Source: Stentor coeruleus
Lineage: Eukaryota; Ciliophora; Heterotrichea; Heterotrichida; Stentoridae
Assembly (NCBI GenBank): GCA_001970955.1
Contig: MPUH01000249.1
Coordinates: 1-64,000 of the forward strand
Direction of reading: 5' to 3'
Length of the DNA: 64,000 bases
Shown: piece by piece, positions 43,501-52,433 of the stretch
Layout: the number at the start of each line of letters is the position of its first letter
Numbering within the stretch: the first letter of the stretch is position 1
Program-made: the position numbers and the translations under genes
Notes under the pieces: generated by a model
The model's input: only the letters and a program-made list of their open reading frames with translations
Told to the model about the DNA's origin: nothing
The model's database searches: none

Positions 43501-44353
43501 GATTGTTTTGATTTTATTAAAGATTGATATTAACTTTTAAAAATCATGGTTGGTTTAAGGCATTTGCAAAAATTAGAGTTATGGGTTTTTTTGAAATTAG
43601 GAAAATGATGGGAAATTTGATGTTTTTTGAAGAATATGATGGCAAATGTAAATAAAATATAGCGACTTTGAAGAGTGGAAAGGTTTTGAATAGGCTGGTA
43701 TAAGATATTTTGATAAGAAATTATGGTGAAAGGAGGACTAAAGGGATTTTTTTGTATATTTTTTTTAGCTAATTGAGATTAAGAGTATTTTTTGATTAGT
43801 TGATGATGTTGAGATACAGAAAATTGAAAGTTACATTAAATATATGCAAGATTAGTTAAATATTGATCTTTTGACAAATCAAGCAGAACTGCATAGAAGA
43901 TTATAATAAAAATTTCCTTTTGGTAATTAGTCTCTTATGCTTCAAAATCAATATTTCATGGTTTATATAGTATCATAATTTATATATAAGCATACTTAAA
44001 AAGCTATTATCTTACTCCTAAAACCATAATACTTCTTATCCTATAATATTTACCCTAAAATTTATTTTTATCATCCACTCGCTTAATTATTCTCAATGTT
44101 ATTTATTACATCATATCCTTTAAAAGTTTTTATATCCAAAATCTTTTACCATAAAATACTCAAAGCTACTAATCTTACCTCTCATAAATAAATAACTAAA
44201 CCTAAAACTATACTTTGACATCAAAATCTAATAAAAAAATACTAATCATAATAAATCCTCTACTTTTAACTAAAGTAAACATAATTATATAGTGACCCTA
44301 TATAAAAGTAATATTAAACAAGTACTTTTACATATCCTAAATATATAATAATT
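43501..44353. other. Divergent intergenic region, nothing identified
   Basis: About 850 bp: the left half is G-rich and the right half C-rich on the + strand, as expected for back-to-back promoters. No other feature was seen. Confidence 0.5.
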
Positions 44354-44659
44354 ATGTCTGACTCTCAATCACTTCCAAAAAAGCGGGAAAGCACTGAAGA
44401 TGACAGCAAAGCAACCAAAAAGGCCAAACTTCCTGAAAAAAATGCAACAAAAAAGCCTATCGAGTCTGAATCTGAAGAAGACAACATTGTAGACGACTCA
44501 GATGAAGAAGATTTTGACGATGATGATGAAGAAGACTTTGACGAAGATGATGATTTTGAAGCTAATAGCGAAGAAGAAGATGAATTAGCAAGTGATGATG
44601 AAAGTTTTAGCGATGATAGTTCCCTTGAGAAAAAGAAAAAACTTAAAGGGAAAAAGTAA
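44354..44659 (+). CDS. Small acidic nuclear-type protein
   Basis: A 101-residue protein in three zones: a basic N-terminal part with a bipartite nuclear-localisation-like stretch (PKKRESTEDDSKATKKAKL), a run of Asp/Glu/Ser (about residues 40-90), and a short Lys-rich tail (EKKKKLKGKK). This layout is typical of small histone chaperones (CHZ1-like) and of nucleolar acidic proteins. No diagnostic motif allows a choice. SxxE/SDDE sites would suit CK2. The minus-strand frame over the same bases (Ser-rich) is a shadow. Single exon, TAA stop. Confidence 0.7.
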   Translation: MSDSQSLPKKRESTEDDSKATKKAKLPEKNATKKPIESESEEDNIVDDSDEEDFDDDDEEDFDEDDDFEANSEEEDELASDDESFSDDSSLEKKKKLKGKK

Positions 44660-45577
44660 TTCATATAAAATCTAGCCATATCATTAATCTGTGTGTTTGC
44701 CATGGGAATTGAAAAATATTAGAGGAAATGATTTTGATAAGGAAATGAGAAATTTTTATGTTGGAGGATTGAATAGCTTGAAGGTTATGTTGGAATTTTT
44801 AAGTAATGGTGTAAGATGTGTTATGGTTGAGCTGAGATATATGTTATAATATGATTAGAGGAGATTTTTTTGATTTGATTGAAGAATAAGTAGTTTATAA
44901 GAGACTGGACATTTTATATCTAAGAGCCTGAGCCAATTAAAATGATGGAATGAGTTAAAATTTTAAATTTGAAGTTTTTATGTGAAGGTTTGTGGAAAGG
45001 AGATTTATTAGGTAGGGATGATTGAGGTTAGGATTTGTCAGGATATGAAAAAAGGATGATTTTCAGGAAGATGTTAGATGATTAATCAAGAAATATGTAA
45101 AATGTTAATGAATAAGGGATGAGACTTTAAGATTTATTAGGAAAATATTGTGAAGATTTGAATTAGGAAAAAAAAAATATTTAAGGGAGTTGAATGATTG
45201 AAGTTTATAATTTTTAATGTTTTTGAAAATTTACTATACTTTAGTAATGATATAGGTTGAATTAATAGTAGAATTTATCGGAATGCTTATTATGAATAGT
45301 AATGCATTTAATGTTAGAGTAAAAATATTATTTTTGTGGTATAGAAAATATTTTCATGTTATAGTTTGTTTTATGCAGTCAGCAATCAGCTGAGAAAATT
45401 AAGTTAATCAATTTGAACTTGATTTCCTGGTTATAAATATGTGAATTTTCTTCAGAGTATAAAAAAATATTGGCATTTTTGACACAGTTACTTAAAAACC
45501 ACATCATCACTCTAGGCCTGTACTTTAAAAAAAAACTATAAATTTACATATCTTACTAATCAGTACTTAAAGGCAAT
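44660..45577. other. Convergent spacer, nothing identified
   Basis: About 920 bp. The first ~550 bases are strongly G-rich and C-poor on the + strand, the last ~100 C-rich. No coding frame or RNA was recognised. Confidence 0.5.
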
Positions 45578-46231
45578 CTACTCTCCCTGACAATTACCAG
45601 AACCAGCAAAATTTCTTGGGCTTTTACTAAGTTTCCTCCTAGACAAAGTTTTCGTAAGGTCAGATTTCGACCTTAGCGTTGTTGTGATTTTTTTCTTTAC
45701 AGGTATTTTAACTTTAGGTTTTAAAAGCTTCAACAACTGTTCAACTTCAGCAAAATTCGACTTACATTTAGGTGATTTCTTTTTTTTTTGAGGGGAAAAA
45801 TATATAGAAACTAAAGGTCGATGTCTAAGTTTTGGTAAGCGGGGTTGATGTTCAAAAGATTTATTTACGTGTTCAACTAGAGCTTTACTGTTTAATGAAA
45901 TATTAGCAACTTTATATGGAATATTATGGTTGAATCCAATTGACCGTATTTTTGTATGTTCTAAATATAAGGTTGATTTTGAAAGGCTATTTGGACAAAG
46001 TTCGTCAATTGAGATTTTTGATAGGTTTTGACTTTTTCTTAGTCCTTGAGATAGTTCTATGGAAACTTTAGGGAGAATTGATGATAAGTGTATGTTTTTA
46101 TGCTCGTGCCAGGCTGAAAACTCTGAATCGTGTCCATAACGGTTGGCTGGGGGTAGAAAATAATGTTCCTTACTTGAAACTCTTTCGCTTTCTTTGGTTA
46201 GGGTTTTTATTAAGCGCTTTTCGTCAGTCAT
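45578..46231 (-). CDS. Hypothetical basic protein, 217 residues
   Basis: No family recognised. Basic, Ser/Lys/Leu-rich. Residues 1-130 are of mixed composition with HEHKNIHLSSILPKVSIELS, and the C-terminal 70 residues are highly basic (KPKVKIPVKKKITTTLRSKS), suggesting binding to microtubules or nucleic acid. The frame has normal codon use for the region, an ATG with a stop-rich upstream sequence, and a TAG stop. The function is unknown. Confidence 0.65.
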   Translation of the reverse strand: MTDEKRLIKTLTKESERVSSKEHYFLPPANRYGHDSEFSAWHEHKNIHLSSILPKVSIELSQGLRKSQNLSKISIDELCPNSLSKSTLYLEHTKIRSIGFNHNIPYKVANISLNSKALVEHVNKSFEHQPRLPKLRHRPLVSIYFSPQKKKKSPKCKSNFAEVEQLLKLLKPKVKIPVKKKITTTLRSKSDLTKTLSRRKLSKSPRNFAGSGNCQGE

Positions 46232-46991
46232 GTTTGTTTTACAAATGACTTTAATTTTTTAATATATTATATGAAGTAAAAGTAAAAATTGATTGAGTAA
46301 ATGCAAGTTTTTTAATATTGGATAAGAATGATAATTTTGGATTATATGGTAAGATAATTAAATGGAAATTTTAATCTGTTAAAAAACATTAGGCCTGATA
46401 AATCTTTACTTATAGTAAATAAATAATTTAATATCGTTAAGGGTGACTATTGAATAGTGATGAAAAAATTATTATTGTTGGGGGAAAATCTAAGAAATAT
46501 ATTATAAAGTAAATTTGGAATCTGTGATGAAAATGCAAACTTTAAAGTAATTCGCTTTAATTTTATATTTTCCCAACATTTTTGACTTTGTTATTCGTTT
46601 GCTATACCTTTCGTGCAAAATCGAATTTTCGTTCAGCCAAAGCAGACATTAAGCGTGCGGCAAATTATTAGTTAAATTTATCGTTAACCAAGAGTCAGCC
46701 AATTTATAAAGTTAATGCTAGTTTCTATTGTAGATTTCTTTAATATAGTCTTTTATTAGATTATCTACTGAATTTATGATGTTTTTTAAATTTTCTTGTG
46801 TGCGGCTAATTATAATCTATCTTATTCTTTACTTTAAAACTGAAAGTAATATAATTTATTAATATCAAATCAGTTAAATATAATATAATTTCATGCATGA
46901 AAATACTATCTTTATATATATAACATATTTAATCTTTAGCACTTAATTAAAACTAGTTTTATTATCTAAACTTAACATCATAATAATAATT
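46232..46991. other. Intergenic, ~760 bp
   Basis: Mostly AT-rich. A short GC-richer patch at ~46580-46690 contains a minus-strand 15-20 codon stretch (FAARLMSALAERKFDFARK) bounded by stops. It could be a gene remnant or chance. Nothing else was seen. Confidence 0.35.
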
Positions 46992-48038
46992 TTACTCTGC
47001 AATATTATCAGAAGTTATTACACTTTCCTTTGTACTTTTAAGTAGCTCAGGGAAAAGCCTTGTAAAAGTAAATTTATTGCCTGTATCATAATCATTACAG
47101 ACAGTTCTCTTCTGAGGTTTTACCAAACCTTCCTCATCTAAATCTTTCTTCGTCACATGAATCCCTTTATCTTTTAATTTCTTCTCAATATAACTAACAG
47201 ATTTTTCCTCTTCAAGCATCATTAGTGTTTCCTGATAATTATACAAAATATCAATCCCTATTTTTTCTACAATATACTCTAAACATTTAAAAGTTTCAGT
47301 CGAATTATAAAAACTTCCAATAGCTAAAATGTTTATAGCATTTTCTGAATAATTGTTAATTATAGTAAAATCAGCTTGACATTGAGAATGAAGAAATTTT
47401 AGCATATTATAATTGTTTTGATTACATGATATCAATGCACAATTATTCCCACTTGCTTCATCTATATAGTTTAAATCAATTTCAGGTGGTAAAAGGCTTA
47501 TGGTATAAGAATAGTTTTTAAGAAAGTTAACGATACCTATATAACCGTTATCTACTGCTAGTTGAATTGGGGTATATAAGCAGGTTTGGGATTTTTCAAA
47601 AGGATTATGTGAGTCAAGATTAAGAGTTTGCGTATTATTCGGTCTGGATTGTAAATTACTACTTGGTTTGATGTTAGTTAAATAAAGAGGAAGATAAACT
47701 TGTAGAAGGGCAAGGTAGTTATTTAAGCAAATAACAGAAAGTCCAGTTGTACCTGCTTGGGAAAAAAGTGATTCCATCAACAACAAATCTCCTTTCATAT
47801 CACGTAATATAGCAGTAAATATATTCGCATGACCCAGTAATAAAGCTAACCCCAAAGGTGACACAATTAAATTATCATCGATTTGGTATCTAATTTTATT
47901 GATATCAAAATCTTTATCTTTATGAACAGCATATTTATAAAATGACTTTAATAAAGACAAATTTTCAGTTTGAATACACTGTTTGATTTTATCCTTGTCT
48001 AATCCTTGATTTGTATTTTTGCCTTCACAGCAACCCAT
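46992..48038 (-). CDS. Ankyrin-repeat protein with predicted N-terminal lipid anchor
   Basis: A 348-residue protein that begins MGCCEGKN: Gly2 for myristoylation and Cys3/Cys4 for palmitoylation. Ankyrin-like repeats can be seen at SPLGLALLLGHANIFTAILR, TPIQLAVDNGYIGIVNFLKN and NNCALISCNQNNYNMLKFLHSQ, each with the helix-turn-helix spacing of ~33 residues, while intervening repeats are degenerate. The C-terminal ~70 residues are charged and helical. It is likely a membrane-tethered scaffold. The MGC-type anchor is shared with the gene at 41066-41803. Single exon, TAA stop, start after CCTATAATAAAT. Confidence 0.75.
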   Translation of the reverse strand: MGCCEGKNTNQGLDKDKIKQCIQTENLSLLKSFYKYAVHKDKDFDINKIRYQIDDNLIVSPLGLALLLGHANIFTAILRDMKGDLLLMESLFSQAGTTGLSVICLNNYLALLQVYLPLYLTNIKPSSNLQSRPNNTQTLNLDSHNPFEKSQTCLYTPIQLAVDNGYIGIVNFLKNYSYTISLLPPEIDLNYIDEASGNNCALISCNQNNYNMLKFLHSQCQADFTIINNYSENAINILAIGSFYNSTETFKCLEYIVEKIGIDILYNYQETLMMLEEEKSVSYIEKKLKDKGIHVTKKDLDEEGLVKPQKRTVCNDYDTGNKFTFTRLFPELLKSTKESVITSDNIAE

Positions 48039-48355
48039 ATTTATTATAGGAGAATTTTTTATGGTAGTAATCGAAAGCGAAATTATGGGATATAAAGAGT
48101 TTTTAGATAGAGTTTGTGTATTGAAATTAAAAATTGCATTTTCAGTTTTTGGATAAAAAAATATTAAGATTTTTTTGAAGACTTTTATAAGAAAATTTGC
48201 TTTGGGCTACTTGAAAGCTTATTAGAATTTCAGTTTTTACCAGGTTTGTATGCCTTGAATATTTGTTTCTGTTTATTTAATATATGATCTAATACAATTT
48301 TATAGCTATGCTAAAAATTATTTATAAATGCCATAAATCAAATCCTAACTTTTTA
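48039..48355. other. Spacer between same-strand genes
   Basis: About 320 bp, AT-rich, nothing identified. Confidence 0.5.
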
Positions 48356-48949
48356 TTATTTATGCTTGTTAGGAGATTTATTTAAAAGTTTATTCAAGAG
48401 TGAGTTTATTTTGTTCAATGAGTCTTGAATAAGTTTTATTTCTTTATCTTCCTTATCTATAGTTTTAAGGTTATTAGGGACTTTTGGTTTTAGAGATTTT
48501 TTTTTACTTTTTTCTAAGTTTTTGATTGAATTCGATAGTTTTGATTCTTGAGCTTCAATTGCTGCAAGGTCATGCTCAAGTCCATAGTCAACAGATTTTA
48601 TGTTTTTATGGGGTTTTTGTAGTAGGCTTGCTTTGGGTTTTTGCGAAATCTCTCTGAAACTTGAATCTCGAGATAAGCTTTTGATTCCAAGATGAGCTTT
48701 TATTGCCATTTCATAATCATTGGATTTTTCGTCTATAACATTTATTATGGTGTTCTTTTTAAAAATACCCTTGGCTGGGGATATTGATTGAGACATTTTA
48801 CTGTCTTGGCTTAGTAGAGGCAGTTTTGTTCTTGTAGGCGATGAAATAGGATCAAGTATTCTCGGTTGTAATGGTTTGAGAGTCCCTAAAGGTCCTGAAC
48901 TTCTCTTATATCTTTTAGTATAGCCATTAGGCTTTGTTGCAATCTTCAT
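48356..48949 (-). CDS. Hypothetical basic protein with C-terminal helix, 197 residues
   Basis: No family recognised. Basic and Ser/Pro/Lys-rich in the first ~110 residues (SSGPLGTLKPLQPRILDPISSP), then a Lys-rich helical region ending in LIQDSLNKINSLLNKLLNKS, a short amphipathic coiled-coil-like helix. Single exon; the start ATG follows stops in all frames and sits next to the divergent LAMTOR2 gene (315 bp away). A role as a cytoskeletal accessory protein is possible but unsupported. Confidence 0.6.
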   Translation of the reverse strand: MKIATKPNGYTKRYKRSSGPLGTLKPLQPRILDPISSPTRTKLPLLSQDSKMSQSISPAKGIFKKNTIINVIDEKSNDYEMAIKAHLGIKSLSRDSSFREISQKPKASLLQKPHKNIKSVDYGLEHDLAAIEAQESKLSNSIKNLEKSKKKSLKPKVPNNLKTIDKEDKEIKLIQDSLNKINSLLNKLLNKSPNKHK

Positions 48950-49264
48950 TATGCTTAGTAATATATATTTCAGTCAAATTTTACAACCCAGTAAACTCCT
49001 GCATAATTTAGGCCTAACCTCCACTTGCTCAAAACCCATATTCTCATAACCACAACTTATTAACTCCTCACAACACCTTAAAATCTATCAAAAACCATGT
49101 AAAAAACTCTTATCTCCACAAACTTCCACCTTTCTAAAAACATAAATTTTATTATTTCTCTTCCTTCATCATCATTCATCCAAATCCTCTCTCTTATTCC
49201 ATCAATAATATATTCTAAATACCTAACAATAGTATCTTCTTTTATTTCCTTCTCTTATAATAAA
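48950..49264. promoter_or_regulatory. Divergent promoter region before LAMTOR2
   Basis: A 315-bp spacer between back-to-back genes. It is C-rich and G-poor on the + strand (CCTCCACTTGCTCAAAACCC), ending TTATAATAAAATG at the LAMTOR2 start. No defined element was recognised. Confidence 0.4.
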
Positions 49265-49633
49265 ATGCTTAACTCCAAAGCCATAGCTAAAACCTTGCAA
49301 AACTCAATGTGCCCTGGGATCGAAAATATCTTCCTTGTAAACAAAGCAGGAGCTTTAGTCCTAGCATCCAACAATCATGAAGCAGTTAAAACCTTAGGAG
49401 CTATTCTAAGTAACATATGGAGTGATTATGATTCTTGTATGGGTAATGCTGACTCTGGAGAACTTCTCAAATCAATGATAATACAATGTGAAAATAGTTG
49501 TGTGTCAATAGAAAGTGTGGCAAACATGTACTTATGTGTACAAGGAGGTAATGAAGTAGGTAAAATATTAGAAGTGATAAAAAGATTAAAAGAAATACTT
49601 GAGCCTCCATTACTAGAAGCCCTAAGTACTTAG
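49265..49633 (+). CDS. LAMTOR2/p14 Ragulator subunit (roadblock fold)
   Basis: A 122-residue protein matching LAMTOR2 from end to end in length and motif order: MLNSKAIAKTLQ at the start, NIFLVNKAGALVLAS, AILSNIWSDYD (the AIxSNIWxxYD element is diagnostic), SMIIQCENSCVSIESVANMYLCV, and a terminal helix LKEILEPPLLEAL. In animals and fungi the protein pairs with LAMTOR3 in the Ragulator scaffold, which tethers Rag GTPases to the lysosome for TORC1 control. Its presence implies a Ragulator-like complex here. It is convergent with the channel gene, with 10 bp between the two stop codons. Confidence 0.9.
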   Translation: MLNSKAIAKTLQNSMCPGIENIFLVNKAGALVLASNNHEAVKTLGAILSNIWSDYDSCMGNADSGELLKSMIIQCENSCVSIESVANMYLCVQGGNEVGKILEVIKRLKEILEPPLLEALST

Positions 49634-49643
49634 ACTTATTATT

Positions 49644-51491
49644 TTACATTAAAGCTTCATAAACTCTTGTGAGGTTCTCCCTAGCTTCACTAACAACGTA
49701 TTTAAGGTTTTTTAATTTACGTTTGGTCCAAACAATATCTGATTCAACTTTCCCCATTTTATCTTCTATAATTGCATTGTACATATTTCTTGTTTGTGTT
49801 GCTTCTTCTTGAACTTCACTTGTATCTGCTGGGATAACATTTATTGAAGCTATTGGTCCAGTGTTCATATCAAAATCTTCAGATATTGGGATACTAACAA
49901 GTCTTCTTACAGCTTGGCTTTTATTATAAATCTCAATAGCTTCTTGTTGTTTTTCACGAAGTCTTAGGTTTCTATTATAAGCCATTGTCATAATTTGTGT
50001 CCCTTCTTCTTCAAACATTTTTAGCATGCTTTCAAAACCTTCTTTAGGTAAAGAGAGGAGCTCAGCTTTTTTAGCCGCTTTTGAATTGTAGGACCTTTCA
50101 CGACTTTCAGAGAATAGTAAATCTGTTTCCCCAAAATAATAACCTGCTACTAGAGCATTAAAAAGTACTTCAACTTGACTTTTGTTATCAGAGTTTTCTA
50201 TGTCTATAGTCATATGGATTTCTCCTGATATTATGAAATACATTTCAAAAGCGAGTTCTTTTTTTTTGAAGACATAGTCACCTTCTTCAATTCTCATAGG
50301 TTTGAGCATTGGGGCTAAAAAAGCTACGAAATCAGTTTTTTTGTTTTCGAAAAAGGTGTTACTTTGGAGTTCTCGCTGATAGATCACAATGAGGAGTTTA
50401 GTACGAAGGGTTAGAGGAAGGTCTGAAAGTAGTGTATCAATGTTGGACTTAGTGTTTTTATGTTTGTATTCGAGAGCAGTAGCAATTTTTTTGTAGAAGT
50501 TTTTGTCAATGCTTGGGTATTCTCGATGCAAACGATTTACTATATCAAGCTTTCTGGTTAATTTAGCCTCACGGATATCGAGATTTGATAGCAAGTTAGT
50601 CAAAGAACCGATGATATAAGAATACAAAAAAATGCCGATAATCATACTCATACAAGCGAAAATCCGTTCATTGCTATTATAAGCTCTAATATCCCCATAT
50701 CCAACTGTAGTCAAAGTAGTTGTCGCCCAATACACAGCAGTCAAGTAAATCCTAAACTCGTCATAATCTACCATTTTGTTCATAAAAATCCAATTCTGGT
50801 CGCTATTTGCCATATCAAAACGCCCAATAAAAACCCATAAGCATGCCAAAATATGCACAAGTAATAAGAAAGTTATAAGAAACCAAACTAATCTTTCTAT
50901 AGCCATATGAACTCTAAATATAGTATTCATATATTTCATTATACGATTTTTATTTCTTGCTAATCTGAGCATACGGAGAAAACGTATCATTTTCGCTAGT
51001 TTATAAAGTTTTGAAACCCTGCTTATTCTTAAAAGAGTTGAATAATTTTTTTGGTCCATTATGAATTGTAAAGGAAAGCAGCTTAGGATATCAACAAACA
51101 TCCATGATTTCAGATAATGGAATAAAATTTTCCTTTTGCTTACTATAAGATTGGATTCTTTATCATAATAAGCAAGAAAGGAATTTACAACAACATCGAT
51201 AAAAAAGCAAAAGTCAATAACTACATCAGAGTACATCCATCCAGCTTCATCAATTTCTACTACACATACCCTATAAGGAGAAACAAGGCATGTGTATAGT
51301 AAAAGCATTGACATAAAACTTCCCCAATACTCATTGAATGTGTCATCTGGGAAAATAACCCATTTAATATGCTCATATTCCTCACATTCCCGTGTTTTCG
51401 GTGCTTGTTTTCTAAGGTCATCAGCAACGGTCTTCCACAATGTTCGAGTGTTATTTCTAACAGCGGCTTCAGAGGGGTGAACTCTAACCAT
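49644..51491 (-). CDS. Cyclic-nucleotide-gated K+ channel (EAG/HCN-like)
   Basis: A 615-residue voltage-gated-type channel. S1-S3 lie near residues 60-150, the S4 (LLRISRVSKLYKLAKMIRFLRMLRLAR) near 170-200, S5 near 215-245, pore WATTTLTTVGYGDI with the K+-selective GYG, S6 near 290-315, a C-linker, and a CNB domain with GYYFGETDLLFSESRERS near residues 455-475. The Glu and Arg that contact the cyclic nucleotide are both retained, in contrast to the CNB domain of the gene at 56508-59327. The family sets membrane potential and controls ciliary motility in ciliates. The C-terminal ~120 residues are coiled-coil-like. Single exon. Confidence 0.93.
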   Translation of the reverse strand: MVRVHPSEAAVRNNTRTLWKTVADDLRKQAPKTRECEEYEHIKWVIFPDDTFNEYWGSFMSMLLLYTCLVSPYRVCVVEIDEAGWMYSDVVIDFCFFIDVVVNSFLAYYDKESNLIVSKRKILFHYLKSWMFVDILSCFPLQFIMDQKNYSTLLRISRVSKLYKLAKMIRFLRMLRLARNKNRIMKYMNTIFRVHMAIERLVWFLITFLLLVHILACLWVFIGRFDMANSDQNWIFMNKMVDYDEFRIYLTAVYWATTTLTTVGYGDIRAYNSNERIFACMSMIIGIFLYSYIIGSLTNLLSNLDIREAKLTRKLDIVNRLHREYPSIDKNFYKKIATALEYKHKNTKSNIDTLLSDLPLTLRTKLLIVIYQRELQSNTFFENKKTDFVAFLAPMLKPMRIEEGDYVFKKKELAFEMYFIISGEIHMTIDIENSDNKSQVEVLFNALVAGYYFGETDLLFSESRERSYNSKAAKKAELLSLPKEGFESMLKMFEEEGTQIMTMAYNRNLRLREKQQEAIEIYNKSQAVRRLVSIPISEDFDMNTGPIASINVIPADTSEVQEEATQTRNMYNAIIEDKMGKVESDIVWTKRKLKNLKYVVSEARENLTRVYEALM

Positions 51492-51590
51492 TATTATATA
51501 ATTAGAAGATAAGTCAAGTGTTCATGTAAAATCAAGATTATTCGAAATAATCTTTAAACTTATTTAGGGTTTTTCATGTTTTTTTAAGTG

Positions 51591-51743
51591 CTATGAGTTT
51601 AAAGGAATTTCAAGCTTTTTCAGTCTTAATAGCTCATATTTCTGATATATGCACGATACTACAAAAGCTATACCCATACAGAAAAGCACAGTAAAGACAA
51701 ATATAATATAGTCTTGATTTGTCCAATCATCATATGCTTCCAT
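51591..51743 (-). CDS. 50-residue single-pass membrane microprotein
   Basis: An ATG-to-TAG frame of 51 codons: an acidic N-terminal segment MEAYDDWTNQD, a hydrophobic helix of ~21 residues (YIIFVFTVLFCMGIAFVVSCI), then a basic tail YQKYELLRLKKLE. The acidic-helix-basic topology suggests N-out/C-in. Codon use is like the neighbouring genes, and the frame lies 100 bp upstream of the channel gene on the same strand, with a leader of its own. It is too short for most gene callers. No family is recognised; small ER or transport-complex subunits look like this. An accessory subunit of the channel is possible but speculative. Confidence 0.6.
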   Translation of the reverse strand: MEAYDDWTNQDYIIFVFTVLFCMGIAFVVSCIYQKYELLRLKKLEIPLNS

Positions 51744-52433
51744 TAAAATTACAATTTGTAAACATAATTAGAAATAAGATTTTTTTATTGATCAAGATTT
51801 GATTATATAGCTAAATATTATATCTGATATAGAATATATTGTAAAACCTGAAAAAAAATATATTGGTTTAGATTATGCTCTGTTTTTTTTTTGTTGTTGG
51901 GAATATATGAGTTTGTTTTAATATTTAATAGATAAAAATACTAAATAAAATAAGAATCTTATTGTAAGTTTTTATGCAAATTGATGTATTGCATGAACTT
52001 ACTTTTAAAGTATTATTTATGAAAATTTCAATAATTTTATTAGAATTCAAAAGATAATATTACTATATATCCATATTTTTGTTTATATATAAAGTGCTTT
52101 TTTCGAATAAAATTTTCTGTATTATTTTTTCCAAGCATAAATAACTTTATAATTCTAATCATTATTTAGTTTAAATTTCAATTCTCTACACATTATTAAT
52201 ATGCTTATACAGTATTGATTTTATAAGAAATAATTTTCTCATCGTATAAACCATTAAAACCTTTCTTATCACTCATAATTTTTTATAAAAAAGTCGCTTT
52301 TACTTAATTCTAATCATAGATCCGATCAAAAACAACAAAAAAGCATAATCTAATACCGCATCCAAATGCAAAAAAAAAATATATTAACCCATTCAAAAAC
52401 TATTCTCATAAATCTTACTATTACCTATTTACT
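51744..52433. other. Intergenic, nothing identified
   Basis: About 690 bp, AT-rich. The last 200 bases are C-rich on the + strand, matching the 3' side of the minus-strand coiled-coil gene. Confidence 0.5.
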
